Assembly: GCF_018139645.1 (NCBI RefSeq)
Contig: NZ_JAGSPM010000001.1
Location: 248,001-312,000, forward strand
Direction: 5' to 3'
Length of the DNA: 64,000 nucleotides
From: Affinundibacterium baiyunense
GTDB lineage: Bacteria > Pseudomonadota > Gammaproteobacteria > Burkholderiales > Burkholderiaceae_D
Both the position numbers and the translations under genes were made by a program. Under the pieces are notes generated by a model, which worked only from the letters and a program-made list of their open reading frames with translations, ran no database searches and was not told the origin of the DNA. Position 1 is the first letter of the stretch. The number at the start of each line of letters is the position of its first letter. This document shows, one piece after another, positions 58,665 to 64,000 of this stretch.

Positions 58665-60218
58665 TTATTCCGTCGTCGACAACTTTTTCCGCGACTTCGG
58701 CATATCCACAAAAATCACACTACCCTGCGGCTTCTTGCCAAACAGCGCACCATCCGAAGTGCCACCCGAGCAACCATTGCCAAAGGTAAACCCGCAACTA
58801 CCTTTTTCGTTGAAGCTGTCTTCCACCATTTCTTTGTGTGAAGAAGGAATCACGAAACGGTCTTCGTAGTTCGCAATCGCCATGGTTTGATACATATCTT
58901 CAACTTGCGCTGCGGTCAAACCGACTTGTTTCAACACTTCGTGATCGAGTTCGCCATGCACGACTTCAGAACGTTTATAAGCGCGCATTGCCAACATTTT
59001 TTCTAAGGCTTCTAAGACTGGCTCTTCTTTACCAGCTGTCAGCAAGTTTGCTAAATAACGCACAGGAATACGCAAAGACTTCACATCAGGAATAATGCCG
59101 TTCATGCCCATGTGACCTGCTTCTGCCGCTTTTTGAATTGGTGACAGAGGTGGTACATACCAAACCATAGGCAGCGTGCGATATTCTGGATGCAGCGGGA
59201 ACGCAATTTTCCATTCCATCGCCATTTTGTACACTGGCGATTTTTGTGCAGACTCAATCCAGCTTTCTGGAATGCCATGCTTACGTGCTTCAGCGATGAC
59301 TTCTGGATCGTGCGGATCTAAGAAGCAATCTAACTGCGCTTGATACAGATCTTGCTCGTTTGGTGTCGATGCCGCTGCTTCGATTTTGTCGGCGTCATAC
59401 AGCAACACGCCGAGATAACGGATACGGCCTACGCAAGTTTCGGAACAAACGGTTGGTTGACCTGCTTCGATACGTGGATAGCAGAAGGTGCATTTTTCTG
59501 CTTTGCCTGAGCTCCAGTTGTAGTAAATCTTTTTGTAAGGGCAACCAGAGATACACATACGCCAGCCGCGGCACTTGTCTTGATCGACTAAAACAATGCC
59601 GTCATCTTCACGCTTGTAGATCGAACCGGATGGGCAAGAAGCTACGCACGCTGGATTCAAGCAGTGTTCGCATAGGCGTGGCAAGTACATCATGAAAGTC
59701 GATTCGAAAGTGCTGTACATTTCTTTTTGCACGCCTTCGAATAACTGATCACGACTACGTGAGCTAAATTCGCCGCCTAAGTCATCTTCCCAGTTTGGAC
59801 CCCAAACGATCTTGTCCATCTTCTTGCCAGTGATGACGGAAATAGGACGAGCCGTTGGTGGCGTCTGTGACAAGGGCGCGTTTTGCAGGCGCTCATAATC
59901 AAACGTAAATGGCTCGTAGTAATCGTCGATCGATGGCAAATTAGGATTCGCAAAAATATTCGCCAAGATGCGCAATTTGCCGCCTTGCTTTGGCTCTAAT
60001 TTACCTGCCTCATTACGATGCCAGCCGCCCTTCCACTTGGCCTGATTTTCCCATTCTTTTGGGTAGCCGATACCCGGCTTGGTTTCGACGTTGTTGAACC
60101 AGGCATACTCAACACCATCACGACTGGTCCAGACGTTTTTACAGGTCACGGAACAGGTGTGACAACCGATACATTTATCCAGGTTCAACACCATGCCTAC
60201 TTGTGCGCGAATTTTCAT
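58665..60218 (-). CDS. narH: NarH: nitrate reductase beta subunit (iron-sulfur)
   Basis: A 517-residue iron-sulfur protein with four cluster groups: CIGCHTCSVTCKN, CEHCLNPACVASC, CRGWRMCISGC (the Trp marks the three-iron cluster) and CTFCYPRIEAG...CSETC. It conducts electrons from NarI to NarG. The start at 60218 overlaps the narG stop by four bases. Confidence 0.96.
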   Translation of the reverse strand: MKIRAQVGMVLNLDKCIGCHTCSVTCKNVWTSRDGVEYAWFNNVETKPGIGYPKEWENQAKWKGGWHRNEAGKLEPKQGGKLRILANIFANPNLPSIDDYYEPFTFDYERLQNAPLSQTPPTARPISVITGKKMDKIVWGPNWEDDLGGEFSSRSRDQLFEGVQKEMYSTFESTFMMYLPRLCEHCLNPACVASCPSGSIYKREDDGIVLVDQDKCRGWRMCISGCPYKKIYYNWSSGKAEKCTFCYPRIEAGQPTVCSETCVGRIRYLGVLLYDADKIEAAASTPNEQDLYQAQLDCFLDPHDPEVIAEARKHGIPESWIESAQKSPVYKMAMEWKIAFPLHPEYRTLPMVWYVPPLSPIQKAAEAGHMGMNGIIPDVKSLRIPVRYLANLLTAGKEEPVLEALEKMLAMRAYKRSEVVHGELDHEVLKQVGLTAAQVEDMYQTMAIANYEDRFVIPSSHKEMVEDSFNEKGSCGFTFGNGCSGGTSDGALFGKKPQGSVIFVDMPKSRKKLSTTE

Positions 60219-63200
60219 GACGCTGCTCCTTTTTCGTTCGCAAGTTGATTTGCAGCTTTAGCAGCGTATTTTTTATCGTGCGCAGCTTCGTCCAATTTTC
60301 CTTCTAACCAATCTACCTTCCTCATCTTACGCAACACCACAAATTCATCTCGGTTACTACCAACCGTTCCATAGTAATTAAAGCCATAAGATAGCTGGGC
60401 GTAGCCACCAATCATGTGGGTCGGCTTCAACACCGCACGGGTCACAGAGTTATGGATACCACCGCGCATACCTGAGAGTTCTGCACCTGGTGTATTCACG
60501 ATCTTTTCTTGAGCGTGATACATCAAACACATGCCTTTTGGTACGCGCTGACTGACCACGACCCGCGCTGTCAAAGTACCGTTACTGTTAAACACTTCTA
60601 CCCAATCGTTATCGACTAATCCTGCTTCTTTGGCTTCGATCTCAGAGACCCAAACGTGAGGGCCACCACGTGACAAGGTCAACATACGCAAGTTATCAGA
60701 GTAAGTCGAATGAATACCCCACTTTTGATGCGGTGTAATCCAATTCAACACGATCTCTTTTTCACCGTTAGATGATTTGTTCAACATCGGCGCAACGGTC
60801 TTGGTATCAATCGCTGGCTTGTACACACACAAACCTTCGCCAAAATCAAGCATCCAGCGGTGATCTTGGTAAAACTGCTGGCGACCGGTCAATGTGCGCC
60901 AAGGAATATATTCATGCACGTTGGTATAACCGGCGTTGTAGCTGACTTCTTCCGATTCCAAACCAGACCAGGTTGGTGCAGAAATAATCTTACGCGGTTG
61001 TGCCTGCACATCACGGAAACGGATCTTGTCATGCTCACGACCGACAGCTAGGTGTGTGTGATCGCGACCCGTGATTTTACCTAACGCTTCCCACGCTTTG
61101 ACCGACACATGACCATTGGTTTCAGGTGCAAACGTCAATATCATCTCGCAGCCATCAATCGCGCTTTCCAGACGTGGACGTCCTTTGCTGACACCCTCTT
61201 CCGTTACTAACTTGGTGATGCCACCAATTTCCTTGACTTCGTGCTCGGTATTCCAGTTGATTCCTTTACCACCGTTGCCCAATTTGTCGAGCAAAGGTCC
61301 GATCGACGTGAACTTCTTAAAGATGTCTTTGTAGTTACGTTCCACCACGATCATATTTGGCGCTGTCTTACCAGGAATCAAATCGCATTCGCCTTTTTTC
61401 CAATCTTTAGGCTCAAATGCTTGGCCTAGTTCGCCCGGCGTATCGTGCATCAATGGTTGCAAGACGATGTCTTTGCGTGTACCCAGATACTCACCACCGA
61501 TTTCAGTAAATTTCTTAGCGATACCTTTGTAGATTTCCCAGTCAGTTTTGCTTTCCCACAATGGCTGCACCGCTTCACTCAATGGGTGAATGAAAGGATG
61601 CATGTCGGAGGTATTCAAATCATCTTTCTCGTACCAAGTCGCGGTCGGCAGAACAATATCGCCGTACAGGCAAGTCGTGCTCATACGGAAATCCAATACC
61701 ACCAGCAAATCGAGTTTGCCTTCAGCTGCCACCGGACGGAACTTCACTTCCGATGGTTTGACCGCATCATAAGGATCATCAAACAAGGCATTTTGCGTAC
61801 CCAATAAATACTTCAAGAAGTACTCGTGACCTTTGCCTGAACTACCTAAGATATTCGAACGCCACACAAACATATTGCGCGGGAAATTCTTAGGATTATC
61901 TGGATCATCGCAACTCATGTTCAGCGTACCTGCTTTGAGACCTTTGGTCAGATACTCAACTGGCTCGACACCAGCCTTGGCCGCCGCATCGCAAATATCC
62001 AGAGGATTAGTCTCCAGCTGCGGTGCTGATGGCAACCAGCCCAGACGTTCAGACTTGGCGTTCATATCGATCATGCTCATGTGGCTAATCTTGGACTTAT
62101 CTGCGGTCGGTGCCAGAATTTCATCCATCGCCAATTTCTCATGACGCCATTGGCTAGTGTGTGCATAGAAGAAGCTGGTACCATTCATCTGGCGTGCAGG
62201 ACGTACCCAATCACTAGCAAATGCCAATGGTGCCCAGCCAAATTGTGGACGCAGTTTTTCTTGACCCACATAATGTGCCCAACCACCACCAGATTTGCCG
62301 ACGCAACCGCACATCATCAGCATATTGATAATGCCGCGATAAATCATATCGTTGTGGTACCAGTGATTCAGCGCCGCACCAACGATCACCATGCTCTTAC
62401 CTTCGGTGTCATGCGCATTCTGTGCGAACTCACGTGCTACCTGGATCACCAAATCACGTTTGACCGTCGTATGCTTCTCTTGCCATGCTGGTGTGTACGG
62501 CACGTCATCATCATAGGACGTAGCAACGGCACCACCTAAGCCTTGATCAACACCGTAGTTCGCCATTGACAAGTCGTAGACCGTGGCGACTAAGGCGACG
62601 CTACCGTCTGCCAGCGTGACACGTTTTGCAGGCAAATTACGCTGCAACATATCATTGGCATCAGCACCACCAAAGTAGCTAAAGCCGACACTGACGATCT
62701 CATCGTGTTTGCCGATCAAGCTTAATTGCGGGTCAATTTCGCGACCGGAACCGCCATCCTTGGCTTCCAAATTCCAACGACCAACTTTCGCACCGTCATC
62801 AAACTTGCCTTCACCCCAGCGATAGCCGATAGAGCCATTGGGTGAGACGATAGTGCCTGTTGTCTCATCAATCGCCAACGTCTTCCAATCGCCATTATTC
62901 GCTTCATCCAAGCCGCCTGGCATCTGTGACGCGCGCAGCATTTGATCCGGCACATAACAACCATTACGCTCAACCAAGCGCACCAACATTGGCATATCGG
63001 TATATTGCTTAACATAGCTACGGAAATAAGCTGATTTATTCTCTAAATGGAATTCCTTCAGGATCACGTGACCCATCGCCATCGCGAGTGCGGCATCCGT
63101 ACCCTGCTTAGGCGCCATCCAGATATCACCAAATTTGACCATCTCGCCGAAATCGCTAGAGACAGCCACCGTTTTGGTTCCCTTGTAACGCACTTCCGTG

Positions 63201-64000
63201 TAGAAATGGGCATCTGGTGTCCGTGTTTGCGGCACGTTGGAACCCCAGACCATTAAATAAGTAGAGTTATACCAGTCCGCTGATTCAGGTACGTCAGTTT
63301 GTTCGCCCCAGACCTGCGGGCTAGACGGCGGCAAATCACAATACCAATCGTAGAAAGAAAGTGGCACGCCACCAATCAAAGACAAGTAACGCGAGCCCGC
63401 AGCGTACGACACCATCGACATCGCTGGAATCGGCGAGAAGCCCACCACGCGGTCAGGGCCAAATTTCTTGATGGTGAAGGCGTTCGATGCCGCAATGATT
63501 TCTTGCGCCGTATCCCAATCGGCACGCACAAAGCCACCCAAACCACGCACAGACTTATAGCGTGTCGCTTTTTCTGGATTTTGACTAATCGCTTCCCATG
63601 CTTGGATCGGTCCCATAGTCTTACGTGCCTCTTGCCACATTTCCATCAAGCGACCACGTATCATAGGATATTTGACGCGCTGCGCAGAGTACACATACCA
63701 GCTATACGAAGCACCACGCGGACAACCGCGTGGCTCATGATTTGGCAAATCAGGACGGGTACGTGGGTAATCAGTTTGCTGAGTTTCCCAAGTAATCAAA
63801 CCATTCTTGACATACACCTTCCACGAGCAAGAACCGGTGCAGTTCACACCATGCGTAGAACGCACGATCTTGTCATGCTGCCAGCGGCTGCGATACGCAT
63901 TCTCCCACTGTCTATCCTCATCCACCACCGCACCATGTCCGTCAGAATAGGTGGATTTCACCTTAGACATGAACTTCAATCTATCCAGAAAATGACTCAT
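60215..64000 (-). CDS. narG: NarG: nitrate reductase alpha subunit (Mo-bisMGD)
   Basis: A 1261-residue catalytic subunit, apparently complete because the start ATG is the last codon of the window and length matches the family. The N-terminal iron-sulfur ligands are in HGVNCTGSCSWKVYV, with the His ligand of the unusual cluster; CPRGASYSWYVYS follows. The Asp ligand of Mo is expected in YNSTYLMVWGSN region and pterin-binding segments cover the rest. It reduces nitrate to nitrite on the cytoplasmic side. The promoter and anything upstream are outside the window. Confidence 0.95.
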   Translation of the reverse strand: MSHFLDRLKFMSKVKSTYSDGHGAVVDEDRQWENAYRSRWQHDKIVRSTHGVNCTGSCSWKVYVKNGLITWETQQTDYPRTRPDLPNHEPRGCPRGASYSWYVYSAQRVKYPMIRGRLMEMWQEARKTMGPIQAWEAISQNPEKATRYKSVRGLGGFVRADWDTAQEIIAASNAFTIKKFGPDRVVGFSPIPAMSMVSYAAGSRYLSLIGGVPLSFYDWYCDLPPSSPQVWGEQTDVPESADWYNSTYLMVWGSNVPQTRTPDAHFYTEVRYKGTKTVAVSSDFGEMVKFGDIWMAPKQGTDAALAMAMGHVILKEFHLENKSAYFRSYVKQYTDMPMLVRLVERNGCYVPDQMLRASQMPGGLDEANNGDWKTLAIDETTGTIVSPNGSIGYRWGEGKFDDGAKVGRWNLEAKDGGSGREIDPQLSLIGKHDEIVSVGFSYFGGADANDMLQRNLPAKRVTLADGSVALVATVYDLSMANYGVDQGLGGAVATSYDDDVPYTPAWQEKHTTVKRDLVIQVAREFAQNAHDTEGKSMVIVGAALNHWYHNDMIYRGIINMLMMCGCVGKSGGGWAHYVGQEKLRPQFGWAPLAFASDWVRPARQMNGTSFFYAHTSQWRHEKLAMDEILAPTADKSKISHMSMIDMNAKSERLGWLPSAPQLETNPLDICDAAAKAGVEPVEYLTKGLKAGTLNMSCDDPDNPKNFPRNMFVWRSNILGSSGKGHEYFLKYLLGTQNALFDDPYDAVKPSEVKFRPVAAEGKLDLLVVLDFRMSTTCLYGDIVLPTATWYEKDDLNTSDMHPFIHPLSEAVQPLWESKTDWEIYKGIAKKFTEIGGEYLGTRKDIVLQPLMHDTPGELGQAFEPKDWKKGECDLIPGKTAPNMIVVERNYKDIFKKFTSIGPLLDKLGNGGKGINWNTEHEVKEIGGITKLVTEEGVSKGRPRLESAIDGCEMILTFAPETNGHVSVKAWEALGKITGRDHTHLAVGREHDKIRFRDVQAQPRKIISAPTWSGLESEEVSYNAGYTNVHEYIPWRTLTGRQQFYQDHRWMLDFGEGLCVYKPAIDTKTVAPMLNKSSNGEKEIVLNWITPHQKWGIHSTYSDNLRMLTLSRGGPHVWVSEIEAKEAGLVDNDWVEVFNSNGTLTARVVVSQRVPKGMCLMYHAQEKIVNTPGAELSGMRGGIHNSVTRAVLKPTHMIGGYAQLSYGFNYYGTVGSNRDEFVVLRKMRKVDWLEGKLDEAAHDKKYAAKAANQLANEKGAAS

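Overview
The window looks like a chromosomal segment of a facultatively anaerobic, denitrification-competent betaproteobacterium. The gene content and synteny (narGHJI followed by a parvulin, a hemerythrin and moaA; qNor, NsrR, NnrS, HemN; split NrdD/NrdG) fit Burkholderiales, perhaps Oxalobacteraceae. This placement is inference from gene families; there is no rRNA or marker gene to confirm it. I saw no tRNA, rRNA or CRISPR array.

Region 1 (1-13.7 kb, all minus strand) is a defence island of three very large proteins plus the start of a fourth. A helicase with a C-terminal nuclease-like motif (10403-13690) comes first. It is followed by a STAND/NACHT-type ATPase with an Mrr-like N-terminal nuclease (5026-9507) and a second STAND ATPase with a Cap4/DUF4297-like N-terminal nuclease (303-4736). 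The last is translationally coupled (TGATG) to an unrecognised gene that runs off the left edge. Base composition differs visibly between these genes, so they were probably assembled from different sources.

Region 2 (about 14.2-30.5 kb) is a Tn3-family transposon of the Tn4651/Tn5041 type carrying metal resistance. It holds a KfrA-like TnpT and a divergent tyrosine recombinase TnpS with the presumed resolution site between them. Next come czcA, czcB, czcC, czcI and cadA (one minus-strand run), a divergent PbrR/CadR-type regulator with a textbook MerR promoter, and tnpA ending in a 38-bp terminal inverted repeat. Remnants of a second related element flank it: a decayed tnpT tail on the left and a tnpS lacking its 5' end on the right. 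An orphan HigA antitoxin lies between the two tnpT copies.

Region 3 (30.7-38.2 kb) has an AhpD-like protein, a TetR-MFP-FtsX-ATPase tripartite exporter operon, a copper-receptor-like TonB protein and a DUF2946 protein. Region 4 (38.6-50.3 kb) is an anaerobic/NO block: a class III ribonucleotide reductase with its glycyl-radical domain encoded as a separate 65-residue protein, NrdG, bacteriohemerythrin, an HMA-like protein, NnrS, HemN, NsrR, qNor, a DUF2249 protein, an exported protein of unknown function and a cupin. An FNR/Anr box lies before nrdD and an NsrR-like box between nsrR and norB.

Region 5 (50.4-64 kb, minus strand) is a respiratory nitrate reductase cluster: narG-narH-narJ-narI-parvulin-hemerythrin-membrane protein-moaA-narL-dnr/fnr. 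It shows regulatory and transport decay. narK is a multiply frameshifted remnant, narX is reduced to a C-terminal scrap beside an intact narL, and the membrane protein has a one-base shift in a run of five identical bases. Two copies of a palindromic G/C-tract repeat sit inside the narHJI operon.
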